Positions 26,931 to 36,467 of a DNA stretch of 64,000 bases are shown here, in pieces. Each line of letters starts with the position of its first letter. Within the stretch, counting starts at the first letter, position 1. The DNA lies in NCBI GenBank assembly GCA_015655125.1, contig JAATFP010000036.1:1-64000 (forward strand), read 5' to 3'. Source of the stretch: Chitinophagales bacterium (GTDB lineage Bacteria; Bacteroidota; Bacteroidia; Chitinophagales; Chitinophagaceae). The notes beneath the pieces are model-generated. The model saw only the letters and a program-made list of their open reading frames with translations. It was not told where the DNA came from and ran no database searches. A program made the translations under genes and the position numbers.

Positions 26931-27053
26931 ATGTATGATCTATGATGTATGATCTGTGATCTTCTTCGATTTATTGCGGGCTGCGCAGTTTAAAAATCTC
27001 TAAAAATTTTAAGAAAATCATAGATCTCAGATCATACATCATAGATCATACAT
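26931..27053. repeat. 32-bp inverted repeat (one mismatch) with 59-nt loop between queE and the PorE-like gene
   Basis: Arms 26931-26962 and 27022-27053. Both are made of ATGTATGATCT/ATGATCT-type units; the arms match as reverse complements at 31 of 32 positions. The right arm touches the first base of the queE stop codon. In the queE transcript it would form a very long hairpin. Confidence 0.85.
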
Positions 27054-27679
27054 CACGGAACGTTGATGTACTTATGCACCTGTAAACTCAGTTCCCACTT
27101 CGGATTAGCTTTGATGTAATCAATGATGGAAGGTGTGATATCGGCCGCTTTGCTCCATTCCGGCTGCAGGTACAGTTTGCAATCAGGTGATACGAGTGCA
27201 GCATATTTTTCTGCCCATTTGAAATCGGATTGATTGAAGACAATGATCTTTATTTCATTGGCCGCAGCAATTACTTCCGGCAACGGCGCCTTGAATTTTT
27301 TCGGAGAAAGACAGATCCAGTCCCAACTACCGCTGAGCGGCGATGATCCGGATGTTTCAATATTTGTTTCAAAGCCGTGCTGTTGCAATGTTTGCGTAAG
27401 CGCCTCGAGATGGTGCATCAGCGGCTCACCGCCTGTGATGACAATGAGCCTTGCAGGTGTTTTTTTTATTTCTTCCAACAAAAAATCAATCGATAGTTTT
27501 GGATGCACATCAGCGTTCCAGCTTTCTTTTACATCGCACCAAACACAGCCCACATCACAGCCGCCGAGGCGGATGAAATATGCCGCGCGGCCCTGGTGAA
27601 AGCCTTCGCCCTGTATGGTATAAAAATATTCCATCACGGGCAAAACCTGCGTTGTATCTATCGTCGTATTGTTTTCCAT
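27053..27679 (-). CDS. queE: 7-carboxy-7-deazaguanine synthase (radical SAM)
   Basis: 208 residues from the ATG at 27679, 9 bp after the folD stop. The radical-SAM cluster motif is C41-x3-C45-x2-C48 (GCDVGCVWC), preceded by EYFYTIQGEGFHQGRAAYFIR and followed by ITGGEPLMH and NIETSGSSPL, all typical of QueE. The enzyme makes CDG from CPH4 in queuosine/7-deazaguanine synthesis. The other queuosine genes are not in the window. It is probably co-transcribed with folD, but a -7 box in the folD end (27708-27715) could give it its own promoter. Confidence 0.9.
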   Translation of the reverse strand: MENNTTIDTTQVLPVMEYFYTIQGEGFHQGRAAYFIRLGGCDVGCVWCDVKESWNADVHPKLSIDFLLEEIKKTPARLIVITGGEPLMHHLEALTQTLQQHGFETNIETSGSSPLSGSWDWICLSPKKFKAPLPEVIAAANEIKIIVFNQSDFKWAEKYAALVSPDCKLYLQPEWSKAADITPSIIDYIKANPKWELSLQVHKYINVP

Positions 27680-27687
27680 CACTTCTG

Positions 27688-28560
27688 TTATTTCCTCGTA
27701 CACGCTGCAAAAGTATTCGTTAGTAAAGCTGCGATCGTCATTAATCCTACACCGCCGGGTACCGGTGTAATGTAACTGCATTTCGGCGCCACATTTTCAA
27801 AATCCACATCGCCTTTGATCGCAAACCCTGATTTTTTTGTTGCGTCCGCCACGCGTGTGATCCCGACGTCTATTACCACTGCATTTTCTTTTACCATGTC
27901 TGCTGTAAGAAAAGACACTTTTCCAAGCGCTGCCACGATGATGTCGGCCTGCAGGCAAAGGTCTTTCAGATTTTGCGTTTTACTGTGACAAAGTGTAACG
28001 GTACAGTTGCCGGGATTGGTATTCTGACTCAGCAAAATGCTCATCGGGCGACCAACGATATTGCTTCGTCCGATCACCACGGCATGTTTTCCGGCTGTTT
28101 CGATATTATAATGTTTCAACAACAGCATGATGCCGTATGGCGTTGCCGATACGAATGTCGGCAGCCCTTGTACCAAACGACCGAGACTGATCGGATGAAA
28201 ACCGTCCACATCTTTTTCGGGATCGATGAGATTAATGACCTTCTCTTCATTGAAATGTTTTGGTAAGGGAAGTTGTACCAGGATTCCATCCACATCGGCA
28301 TCGTTGTTCAATTGTTCGATGGCGGCAATGAGCTCCTGTTCTTCGATGCCTGCTTCGAAACGCAGCAGCGTACTTTTAAAACCGACTTCTTCGCAATTCT
28401 TTATTTTGCTGGCAACATAGGTTTCGCTGGCACCATCGGAGCCTACCAGTATGGCAGCAAGGTGGGGTGTTTTACCGCCTTTTTCTTTCCATGCCACAGT
28501 GCTTGCTTTGAGATCATCTTTCACTGCCTGGGAAACGACCTTTCCATCTAAAATTTTCAT
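27688..28560 (-). CDS. folD: Bifunctional methylenetetrahydrofolate dehydrogenase/cyclohydrolase
   Basis: 290 residues with [14 protein letters not shown] (catalytic Lys), [30 protein letters not shown] (NADP site) and [13 protein letters not shown]. It interconverts 5,10-methylene-THF and 10-formyl-THF, supplying one-carbon units for purines. queE follows closely. The -7 box ends 4 nt before the ATG, predicting a leaderless mRNA. Confidence 0.95.
   Translation of the reverse strand: MKILDGKVVSQAVKDDLKASTVAWKEKGGKTPHLAAILVGSDGASETYVASKIKNCEEVGFKSTLLRFEAGIEEQELIAAIEQLNNDADVDGILVQLPLPKHFNEEKVINLIDPEKDVDGFHPISLGRLVQGLPTFVSATPYGIMLLLKHYNIETAGKHAVVIGRSNIVGRPMSILLSQNTNPGNCTVTLCHSKTQNLKDLCLQADIIVAALGKVSFLTADMVKENAVVIDVGITRVADATKKSGFAIKGDVDFENVAPKCSYITPVPGGVGLMTIAALLTNTFAACTRK
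27708..27715 (-). promoter_or_regulatory. Candidate internal promoter for queE inside folD
   Basis: CAAAAGTA on plus, TACTTTTG on minus, exact TAnnTTTG, 28 nt before the queE ATG and within the last codons of folD. Confidence 0.35.
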
Positions 28561-28564
28561 GGCG

Positions 28565-28572
28565 CAAAAGTA
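28565..28572 (-). promoter_or_regulatory. folD -7 element abutting the start codon
   Basis: CAAAAGTA on plus, TACTTTTG on minus; 4 nt to the ATG at 28560. Confidence 0.5.
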
Positions 28573-28664
28573 TCAATTTATATTAGTTTAGTTTGACTTT
28601 AAGTGCGCTAAATTTATCTTTCTTTTGCCCTAATTTGGATGGTACATCACTAAAAAGTACCATT

Positions 28665-29501
28665 TTGAAAACTTTTTTTCATTTCGCAGTGGCGGCAACA
28701 GCCGGCATGTCGTGTTTTTCTGAAATTATGGCTCAACAGCCACGAGCCGCGATACAACAGCCTTATACAACGCTTGTTACTTACTCGAAAGCACAATCGG
28801 ATGCATTTTCGTTTACCGGCAACCAGGCCGTGCTGGCGAAATTAAAAAACGATGGTGCGGGCATTTTTAGCGAAAGGCGTTTTCTTCTTTCAGAAGCTGG
28901 TTTTTATGCACTTGCTGCTGCTTTCGGAACGGCAGCTGGTAATGTCGGCCTTCAAATGAATTATACCGGATCAGCAGATTTCAACGAGCAAAAAATGGGC
29001 TTTGCTTATGCAAAAAATCTGGGTAGTAAGATTGATGTAGGTTCGCAATTCGATTACTATTCATATAGTATCCGTGGCTATAAAAAATCGGCTACGGTAA
29101 ATGTTGAAATAGGAATGATGCTGCATCTTTCATCAAAGTTAAATGCAGGTGTGCAGTTGATTAATCCTGTAAACAAACCTCGTAATAAAGAGGTAAAAAA
29201 ATCTCCTGCTGCGGTTTATAAAACGGGCTTTGGTTATGATGTATCGGAGGAGTTTTTTCTTACGGCTGGTTTTATCAAGGAAGAAGATGCGCCCGTCAAT
29301 TTCACCGGAGGATTTCAATACCATTTTCAGCAACAGTTTTTTGTTCGTGCAGGATTCAGTAGCGACACAGGAAGCGGGTATGCGGGAGCGGGACTTGTGT
29401 GGAACAAACTGCGGTTAGATGTTACCGGCGGTTTTCATCCGAAGCTCGGTTTTTCGCCTGGCATTTTATTGATGCTTAATTTAAAAAAAGAAAGAAAATG
29501 A
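28665..29501 (+). CDS. Exported beta-rich protein, probably outer-membrane partner of the HhH-barrel protein
   Basis: About 278 residues if translation starts at TTG 28665, which gives a signal peptide (KTFFHFAVAATAGMSCFSEIMAQ). An upstream TTG at 28593 gives a longer, less signal-like N-terminus, and the first ATG (28707) would cut into the signal. A hairpin TGGTAC/GTACCA (28640-28662) lies just before the preferred start. The mature part is rich in alternating hydrophobic and aromatic strands (KIDVGSQFDYYSYSI, FFVRAGFSSDTGSGYAGAGL) ending in FSPGILLMLNLKKERK, like a small beta-barrel of the PorV/PorQ type, although I cannot assign it to a named family. Its last 4 bases overlap the start of the next gene, so the two are translationally coupled. 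Confidence 0.7.
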   Translation: MKTFFHFAVAATAGMSCFSEIMAQQPRAAIQQPYTTLVTYSKAQSDAFSFTGNQAVLAKLKNDGAGIFSERRFLLSEAGFYALAAAFGTAAGNVGLQMNYTGSADFNEQKMGFAYAKNLGSKIDVGSQFDYYSYSIRGYKKSATVNVEIGMMLHLSSKLNAGVQLINPVNKPRNKEVKKSPAAVYKTGFGYDVSEEFFLTAGFIKEEDAPVNFTGGFQYHFQQQFFVRAGFSSDTGSGYAGAGLVWNKLRLDVTGGFHPKLGFSPGILLMLNLKKERK

Positions 29502-31561
29502 AGAAAAGGATTGCGGCCTGCTCTATGATCTTTATAGCCTGCCAGTTGAATGCGCAAACCACGGAAATACCTGTTGGTACTGTCGTTGAGCAGCAGTTGG
29601 AAAATATTTCCGGGAGCAATGACGACACTGAAACAGAAGATGATTCTTATATACAGGAGTTGGCGGAATATGCCAGATATCCGTTGGACCTTAACAATGC
29701 AAACGAAACGAAGCTGAGCATATTTCCGCAATTGAATGCCGTGCAAATTGCCGCTTTAATTTCTTATCGCGGGCAACTCGGAAAACTGATCAGTATTTAT
29801 GAGTTGCAGGCGGTTCCCGGCTGGGATCTGGAAACGATACAGCAGTTGCGGCCATACGTATTTGTTGGTACATCAACGAACCTTTCAGGAAGTATCCGTC
29901 AGCGCTTCACTGGTGGAGTTCATTCTATGTTGCTAAGGGTATCACAAATACTGGAAAGATCAAAGGGGTTCCTTGTGGATCATGTCTCAGGAAATAGTTT
30001 TTATGCAGGTTCGCCACAGAAGATTTTCTTCAGGTATGGGTATAATTACCGCAGCATTTTTGAGTATGGATTAACGGCGGAAAAAGATGCCGGAGAGCAA
30101 TTTTTTCGTGGAAGGCAACGCTATGGATTTGATTTTTATTCTGCGCATTTTTTCATAAGAGATGCGGGTGTTATTAAGGCATTGGGGCTTGGGGATTTTA
30201 CAGTAAGCATGGGACAGGGACTCACGCAATGGATGGGAACGGCTTTTGGAAAAACTACCGATATCGCCGGAATCAAAAGACAGGGAGCAATTTTGAAACC
30301 CTATAGTGGCTCAGGTGAAATCAATTTTCATAGGGGAGTTGGGATTACTTTGCAGCGGGGCCGATGGCAAACAACGGCCTTCGGCTCGTTTAAAAAAATT
30401 GATGCGAATATGGTTCCTGTAGATAGTTTAAATGAAGGAGAGTCTGTTTCTGCTCTACAGACGTCCGGCCTGCATCGTTCGATGGCAGAGCTGGCCGATA
30501 AAAGCTCAGAAGAACAGCTTTCCTTTGGTGGCAACCTATGCTATAATCAACATAATTTTCATGTGGGATTGAATACGGTGTATTACCGGTTCTCTGCGCC
30601 TGTATTTAAGCGTGCCGAACCTTATAATCTGTACGCCATTCATGGCCGCAACCTCGCAAACTATAGCAGCGATTATAGTTACACTTATAAAAACATGCAC
30701 CTGTTTGGAGAAGCAGCTATTTCTGAAAATGGGCGAACTGCATTTGTTAATGGGATGATAATAGCCGTATCTGGAAATGCAGACATGAGTTTCCTGTACC
30801 GGAACATTGCTCCCGGTTACCAGTCTTTATATAGTGCTGCCTTTACGGAAAATACTGTTCCCACAAATGAAAAAGGTTTCTTTAGTGGGCTGTCATTCAA
30901 GCCTGTGGCGGATTTGAAAGTTGATGTGTATTGCGACCTTTTCAGTTTCCCGTGGTTAAAATACAGGATAAATGCGCCGTCGGATGGCCGGGACTATCTG
31001 GTTCAGTTTACATGGAAACCTAATAAATTATTGGAAATATATTCAAAATTCAGGGCCAAAACAAAATATGGAAATGCTGCGGATAACGGATTTGAAATAA
31101 CAGGCATCGAGTCTCAAAAGAGCCGGTATTGGCGAACGCAGGTTTCTTATAAAATAGACGGGGCCATTACTATTCGAAACAGAGTAGAAGTGAGTTGGAT
31201 TAACAAAAATCTGCAAAAACCTGAAGCTGGCTGGCTGTTTTACACGGATATATTGTATCGGCCGTTGCTTAAACCGTTCTCTGTTGGCACCAGACTACAA
31301 TATTTTGAGACCGGTAGCTATGCTTCCCGCATATATGCCTTCGAGAATGATGTTCTTTATAGTTTTTCCATACCTCCGTATTACGGAAAAGGTTATATGT
31401 ATTATATTAATTTACATGGTGATGTTGGGAAAAAAGTAGATTTCTGGGTACATTATGGGCGAACCATCTACCTGAATGAGAAGGTGATCGGAAGTGGGCT
31501 GGATGAAATTAACGGTTTTCATAAGACCGTGTTGAAAATGCAGTTATTTTATACTTTTTAA
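29498..31561 (+). CDS. Helix-hairpin-helix domain outer-membrane beta-barrel protein
   Basis: 687 residues. Signal peptide (to about residue 19), an acidic linker (NDDTETEDDS, 41-50), then a ComEA-like pair of helix-hairpin-helix motifs (residues 61-123: PLDLNNANETKLSIFPQLN, ISIYELQAVPGWDLETIQQL). The remaining 560 residues look like a large outer-membrane beta-barrel ending in an aromatic (KMQLFYTF). HhH pairs usually bind DNA backbone, and in ComEA they bind incoming DNA in the periplasm. Fusion of such a domain to a barrel is known in Bacteroidetes as an unassigned protein type; whether it binds DNA is untested. The start overlaps the previous gene by ATGA. Confidence 0.82.
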   Translation: MKKRIAACSMIFIACQLNAQTTEIPVGTVVEQQLENISGSNDDTETEDDSYIQELAEYARYPLDLNNANETKLSIFPQLNAVQIAALISYRGQLGKLISIYELQAVPGWDLETIQQLRPYVFVGTSTNLSGSIRQRFTGGVHSMLLRVSQILERSKGFLVDHVSGNSFYAGSPQKIFFRYGYNYRSIFEYGLTAEKDAGEQFFRGRQRYGFDFYSAHFFIRDAGVIKALGLGDFTVSMGQGLTQWMGTAFGKTTDIAGIKRQGAILKPYSGSGEINFHRGVGITLQRGRWQTTAFGSFKKIDANMVPVDSLNEGESVSALQTSGLHRSMAELADKSSEEQLSFGGNLCYNQHNFHVGLNTVYYRFSAPVFKRAEPYNLYAIHGRNLANYSSDYSYTYKNMHLFGEAAISENGRTAFVNGMIIAVSGNADMSFLYRNIAPGYQSLYSAAFTENTVPTNEKGFFSGLSFKPVADLKVDVYCDLFSFPWLKYRINAPSDGRDYLVQFTWKPNKLLEIYSKFRAKTKYGNAADNGFEITGIESQKSRYWRTQVSYKIDGAITIRNRVEVSWINKNLQKPEAGWLFYTDILYRPLLKPFSVGTRLQYFETGSYASRIYAFENDVLYSFSIPPYYGKGYMYYINLHGDVGKKVDFWVHYGRTIYLNEKVIGSGLDEINGFHKTVLKMQLFYTF

Positions 31562-31640
31562 CATTTTTTATGATTTTATGCAGCACATTTTGTTCTTTTT
31601 ATGTCTGCGCTTATAAGGAAACGTGAAGTAAATAAAAAGA

Positions 31641-31663
31641 ATTAACATTTTTTTTATGTTAAT
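31641..31663 (+). promoter_or_regulatory. ATTAACAT/ATGTTAAT inverted repeat upstream of susC
   Basis: 8-bp perfect arms around a T7 loop, 48 nt before the susC start and followed by a TATTTTTA sequence (31673-31680) close to the -7 consensus. It could be an operator or just the terminator of the upstream gene (the loop T-run is inside the stem, so a terminator is less likely). Confidence 0.35.
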
Positions 31664-31710
31664 AATTTATCCTTATTTTTACAATTCATTAAACTTTTAA
31701 CTAATCGCAC

Positions 31711-34700
31711 ATGAGAAAATTCTTAGCTATGGCTGTCGTGCTGTTGTTCTCCGGAATAGTAGCCTTTGCACAGACCAGGACGATCTCAGGGCAGGTTCGT
31801 GATGTATCCGGAGCTCCGGTACCATTTGTAACTGTTTCTGAGCCAGGAAATGCAAAAAACTCTGTTTCTGCCGACGCAAATGGGCAGTTTTCAATTAAAG
31901 TACAGCCTGCCACTACACAGTTGGCGTATACTGCGGCTGGTTTTAACGCACAGACGGTAAATATTACCGGTAATGCTGTTGGGATCACTTTAATTCGTGA
32001 TGATCAGAAATCAACAATGCAGGAAGTTATCGTAACAACTGGTCTTGGTCGTATTCGGCAAAAAGAAAGTATCGGTTACGCCGCCGCTTCTCTTAGCAAT
32101 AAAGAATTGACTCAGGGTAATGCAGTTAATGCGGCTCAGGGTTTAACTGCTAAGGTTTCTGGTTTGAACATTCAATCAGTAAACAGTGGCGTTTTCAATA
32201 CAACTCGTATCACGTTAAGAAATATTCGTTCATTGACTGGTCCTAACCAGCCAATGCTTATTTTGGATGGTTTGCCAATTGCACTTAGCTATTTGTCATC
32301 TATCAACCCGAACGATATTGCTGATATCACGATCCTTAAATCTGCATCTTCTACTGCCATTTATGGCCCGGATGGTGTGAATGGTGCGATCGTTATCACA
32401 ACTAAAAGAGGTAGCAAAGCAAAACCAGTAATTACTGTTAGCCAGGCAACGCAATTTGAAAAGATCGCTTACATGCCTGACTTCCAAACTCGTTTTGGTG
32501 GTGGTTATGCTCAGGATGCAACAACCGGCGACGGAACATTTGAGCCAATCGAACAACAAAGCTGGGGAACTGAATTCGACGGTTCTATCAGACAATTCGG
32601 TCAGACAGGTCCAAATGGTGAAACATTGATGTTGCCTTACTCTTATGTACCAAATGGTCGCAAAAACTTCTTTACTACTGGTACCACTAACCAAACTGAC
32701 GTATCTTATTCTGCAGAAAACTTCTACATGAGCGCGCAGAATGCGTCTATTAAAGGAACTGTTCCTGGTGATGAAAATAACAGAAGAACATTCACAATGA
32801 GAGCTCAGAAAGATCTTGGTAAATTCACTGCGATCTTCAACGCTCGTTATACTAACTCCAAGTACAATGTAACAACACAGCCAACTTTGGTTTACTATGG
32901 TGTTACAGGTGCTCCGGGTAACTACAACCTCGGTGATTTTAAAGACTGGAGAAATGATTATTTCTCTAGCCCTGATGGTTACTATACTCCTTACCTGGAT
33001 AACAATGGTAAAACTCCGGCTTTTGCAAAAGACAACAACCGTCAGGATGGTCATACAGATGATATCTTCGGTAACGTTGAGTTTAACTACAAAGCTTCTC
33101 AGAACCTGAACTTTGTTTATCGTGTGGGTGGAAGCATCACGAATGATCGTTTCACAGCTACAAGAGGTGCTTATGTGCGCAGCGTATTCGCCCGTACTTT
33201 GAGAGATGCACAAACACAGGATATCACTGCAGCTTTAACAGATGGAAACACATATAGCAACCGTTTGACTTCTGAGTTCTTTGCGAACTACGATAAGAAA
33301 TTCGGTAAATTAACAGCGTCTGCTACTGCTGGTTACAGCTATCGTCAGATTCAATCAAGAGCTTTGAGTATTAGCAGTACTAACCTTGGTTTCACAGATT
33401 TCCTTTCTATTCAGAACAGACAGGGTGAACCAGGTGTGAGCATTGTAGGAGGTAATCAAAAACTGGAAAGATATTTTGCCCGTTTAGGTTTTGACTGGAA
33501 CAAAATAATCTTCGTTGAAGGAACAATCAGCCGTGACAGAGATAGTCGTCTGGTTCCAAAAGGTACTTTCACAAATAAAGATATCTCTGCTGTTTACCCG
33601 GGTGGAAGTTTGTCAGTTCTCTTGCACAAATTCATTCCTGGAATCGGGGATGGTCACTTCCTGAATTTTGCTAAAGTTCGTGGAGCGATCTCTAAAACAG
33701 GTTCGGTAGGTCAGTTGGTTCCTTATACAAATGAAGCAACTTACAGTGCAGGTACTTTCTTTCCTTTCGGAAGTGTTCAGGGTTACTCTTTGAGTACTCA
33801 ATTGCCATCTGCGAAATATGATCCTGAGTTTGTAAATACAAAAGAAGTTGGTATCGAACTTGGTTTCCTTAAGAACCGTATCAATATTGAAGGTACCTAT
33901 TACACTCAAAACAACACAAATCAGATCATCGCGGTTCAGTTATCAAACGCTACCGGTTATGGTACTACATTGAAAAATGCTGCGGCGTTTAAAAACAACG
34001 GTCTTGAATTGGATCTTAAATTAAATCCATTGGTAAGCTTCGGCGAAGTTGACGTGAATGTAAAAGCTAACTATACTTACCAAACCAGCAAAGTTACCAG
34101 CATCTTGCCTGGAGTAGACGAAGTTGGTATTGGCTCAAACAACTACGTAATCGTTGGTCAATCTGCTTATGTTTTCAAATTGACAGATTACCTGCGTGAT
34201 CCTGCAACAGGAAAAGTAATTGTTGACAAATATACAGGCATGCCTTCTATTGATCCGAACCTGAAACAATTTGGTAAAACTACTCCTGACAACCTGTTAG
34301 GTATTACCTTGAATGTTAACTGGAGGCAACTTTCTTTGACTGCAGTTGCGGATTACCGTACAGGTAGTCAACTTGTTGCTGATCAATTGGGTTCATTTCT
34401 TGATGATAACGGTATCTCTGCACGTAGTGCTGCAAATGGTCGTCGTGCATTCGTGTTCCCTAATTCAGTTTATGATGATGGAACCGGTAAATATGTGGAT
34501 AACACAAACATCTATACTCAGAATTACGGTCGTTTGTTCTATAACGAAGATATCAACACCGGTGCTCAGACAAACTACCTGGCTGATGCATCTTTCTGGA
34601 AATTGCGTGAAGTTTCATTATCTTACACCTTCAATCCATCATTGTTTGCAAATAGCAAAGCTATCAAAGGTGTTACCGTTGGTCTTACAGGAAGAAACCT

Positions 34701-34839
34701 GTTGACATGGTTGCCGAAATCCAACCAATGGACAGATCCTGAATTTTCTTCTGGTACAGGAAATGCTCAAGGTACAACAACAGCTGCTCAGCTTCCTCCA
34801 ACACGTATCATGGGTGCTAACGTAATATTTCAGTTTTAA
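31711..34839 (+). CDS. SusC/RagA family TonB-linked outer-membrane transporter
   Basis: 1042 residues: signal peptide (to FAQ at about 21), a carboxypeptidase-regulatory-like domain (about 22-95, TISGQVRDVSGAPVPFVTV), a plug domain (about 115-235, with GLNIQSVNSG, ILDGLPI, GVNGAIVITTKRG) and a TonB-dependent barrel ending in ANVIFQF. It imports a ligand captured by the SusD-like lipoprotein encoded next. No glycoside hydrolase, protease or sensor gene is linked, so the ligand is unknown; peptides or glycans are both possible. Codon choice (CGT, GGT, AAC) looks like that of the ribosomal genes in the window, suggesting high expression. Confidence 0.95.
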   Translation: MRKFLAMAVVLLFSGIVAFAQTRTISGQVRDVSGAPVPFVTVSEPGNAKNSVSADANGQFSIKVQPATTQLAYTAAGFNAQTVNITGNAVGITLIRDDQKSTMQEVIVTTGLGRIRQKESIGYAAASLSNKELTQGNAVNAAQGLTAKVSGLNIQSVNSGVFNTTRITLRNIRSLTGPNQPMLILDGLPIALSYLSSINPNDIADITILKSASSTAIYGPDGVNGAIVITTKRGSKAKPVITVSQATQFEKIAYMPDFQTRFGGGYAQDATTGDGTFEPIEQQSWGTEFDGSIRQFGQTGPNGETLMLPYSYVPNGRKNFFTTGTTNQTDVSYSAENFYMSAQNASIKGTVPGDENNRRTFTMRAQKDLGKFTAIFNARYTNSKYNVTTQPTLVYYGVTGAPGNYNLGDFKDWRNDYFSSPDGYYTPYLDNNGKTPAFAKDNNRQDGHTDDIFGNVEFNYKASQNLNFVYRVGGSITNDRFTATRGAYVRSVFARTLRDAQTQDITAALTDGNTYSNRLTSEFFANYDKKFGKLTASATAGYSYRQIQSRALSISSTNLGFTDFLSIQNRQGEPGVSIVGGNQKLERYFARLGFDWNKIIFVEGTISRDRDSRLVPKGTFTNKDISAVYPGGSLSVLLHKFIPGIGDGHFLNFAKVRGAISKTGSVGQLVPYTNEATYSAGTFFPFGSVQGYSLSTQLPSAKYDPEFVNTKEVGIELGFLKNRINIEGTYYTQNNTNQIIAVQLSNATGYGTTLKNAAAFKNNGLELDLKLNPLVSFGEVDVNVKANYTYQTSKVTSILPGVDEVGIGSNNYVIVGQSAYVFKLTDYLRDPATGKVIVDKYTGMPSIDPNLKQFGKTTPDNLLGITLNVNWRQLSLTAVADYRTGSQLVADQLGSFLDDNGISARSAANGRRAFVFPNSVYDDGTGKYVDNTNIYTQNYGRLFYNEDINTGAQTNYLADASFWKLREVSLSYTFNPSLFANSKAIKGVTVGLTGRNLLTWLPKSNQWTDPEFSSGTGNAQGTTTAAQLPPTRIMGANVIFQF

Positions 34840-34859
34840 TTAAACAACAACGAACAGAT

Positions 34860-36446
34860 ATGAAACTAAACAATATAAAAACAACCGTCCTGGGTGTCAG
34901 CATGCTGGCAGCGGCAGCTGTTGGTTGCAAAAAAAGCGATTTTGCAATCAATGACAACCCGAATGATCTGACAGAGTCGACGATTGACTATAAGACAATC
35001 CTCCCTGCAGCACAGGCCAATACCGCAGCTTTTGTTGCATCTGATTGGAAATGGCTTCAAGGGTGGATGGGCTACTGGTCTCGTTCAGGTAGCTTCCAGG
35101 CTATTTCTGATGAGGAATCTTATAATTTCCAGACAGACTTCAGTGTATTTGTTTGGAACGATCTTTACAGAAACATTACCAATTACAACGTGATCAAACA
35201 AAAAGGTCACGCTGCTAACTCCGGTATTTATGAAGGTATCGCACGTATCATGATGGCTCATGATTATGCAATGCTTGTGGATGTTTATGGGAATGTTCCT
35301 TATTCCGAAGCATTACAGGGGAATGGTAACCTCACCCCTAAATACGATAAAGGAATCGATATCTACAAGGATTTATTCAAACAAATTGATACCGCCTTCT
35401 TGCTTTTCAGCGATAAATATACACCTGGGGGAACAGGTGCAAATGCAACCTTGTTCAATGCTGATCTAGCCAAGTTTGATCTGGCCTACGCTGGTGATAC
35501 GACTAAATGGAAAAAATTAGGGAACACTATTAAATTGCGTATGTTGATTCATGCTTATGCAGTACCGGGTTTCCCGATCACTGATGAAATGGCTAAAATA
35601 AATGCAAGTGGTGTTGGTTATATTTCTGCAAACGAGGAGTTCCAGATCAACCCTGGCTATACATCTGCAAAACCGAATCCATACTATCGTACCTATGTAA
35701 CTAGCGAATCAGGAACGGCAACAACGAATTTCAGTCTTGTTAAGGCTAATTCTTATGCAACAGGTCTTGACGGATCAGGCACTGACGGTTATTATGGTAT
35801 AAATGGTGATCCTCGTCTTTCTCGCTTTTATGTACAAAATGAAAATGGATACCAAGGTATTCCTTACGGAACTCCATCAGGCGATCCACTGCAGGCTGGT
35901 AATTTTCTAGCTGGTGTTAATGGCCCTGGATTAATTCCTACTGGTGCTACTTCCCGCGCGTGGATCCTAACAAGCATGGAAAGCTTATTTTTACAAGCTG
36001 AAGCAAGAAACAGAGGAATTATTACAACAGGTACCTCTGCAAAAGATCTTTATGAAGCTGGTGTAAAACGCTCTTTCGTTTGGTTGGGGCTTACTGAAGC
36101 TGACGCTATCACGTACCTGACTACCAATGGCACTTCTCCTGATGTAGTTTACGGTGGAGACGGCGATGATGGTCTTTATGCGATCCTTTCTCAGAAATGG
36201 TTCGGCTTAAATGCAATTGCTCCATACGAAGTTTGGGCAGATTACAGAAGAACCAGTATTGTTTATGGGCAGAAGGTTGGTTATGATCCAGGTCCACCAT
36301 TATCAGTAAACCCAGCTAGGTCTTCCAACGTAATTCCGGTTCGCCTTTTGTATCCTCAAAATGAATATAATTTCAATGCTGCAAATGTAGCAGGTGAAGG
36401 AACAGTCAACCAGTTTACATCTAAAATCTTTTGGGATATTAATTAA
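34860..36446 (+). CDS. SusD/RagB family nutrient-binding outer-membrane lipoprotein
   Basis: 528 residues with a lipoprotein signal (AAAAVGC, Cys23). The sequence WMGYWSRSGSFQAISDEES and the TPR-like helical layout match the SusD-like_2 group. C-terminal SusD signatures include WILTSMESLFLQAEA and EVWADYRRT. It forms the lid of the SusC channel and binds the ligand. It starts 21 bp after the susC stop in the same operon. Confidence 0.93.
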   Translation: MKLNNIKTTVLGVSMLAAAAVGCKKSDFAINDNPNDLTESTIDYKTILPAAQANTAAFVASDWKWLQGWMGYWSRSGSFQAISDEESYNFQTDFSVFVWNDLYRNITNYNVIKQKGHAANSGIYEGIARIMMAHDYAMLVDVYGNVPYSEALQGNGNLTPKYDKGIDIYKDLFKQIDTAFLLFSDKYTPGGTGANATLFNADLAKFDLAYAGDTTKWKKLGNTIKLRMLIHAYAVPGFPITDEMAKINASGVGYISANEEFQINPGYTSAKPNPYYRTYVTSESGTATTNFSLVKANSYATGLDGSGTDGYYGINGDPRLSRFYVQNENGYQGIPYGTPSGDPLQAGNFLAGVNGPGLIPTGATSRAWILTSMESLFLQAEARNRGIITTGTSAKDLYEAGVKRSFVWLGLTEADAITYLTTNGTSPDVVYGGDGDDGLYAILSQKWFGLNAIAPYEVWADYRRTSIVYGQKVGYDPGPPLSVNPARSSNVIPVRLLYPQNEYNFNAANVAGEGTVNQFTSKIFWDIN

Positions 36447-36467
36447 TAAAAATTTAAATCACTTAAT

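Noticed and set aside
28593-28664. Longer N-terminus of the HhH-barrel partner from TTG 28593
   Set aside because: Gives an extra segment (SALNLSFFCPNLDGTSLKS) that is not signal-like and covers a hairpin and promoter-like bases; TTG 28665 gives a proper signal peptide.
32296-33213. 305-codon open frame antisense to susC
   Set aside because: It lies wholly opposite a clear SusC coding sequence, has no signal or motif and biased composition (Ser, Thr, Ile, Val, Arg) expected of the reverse complement of the sense codons.
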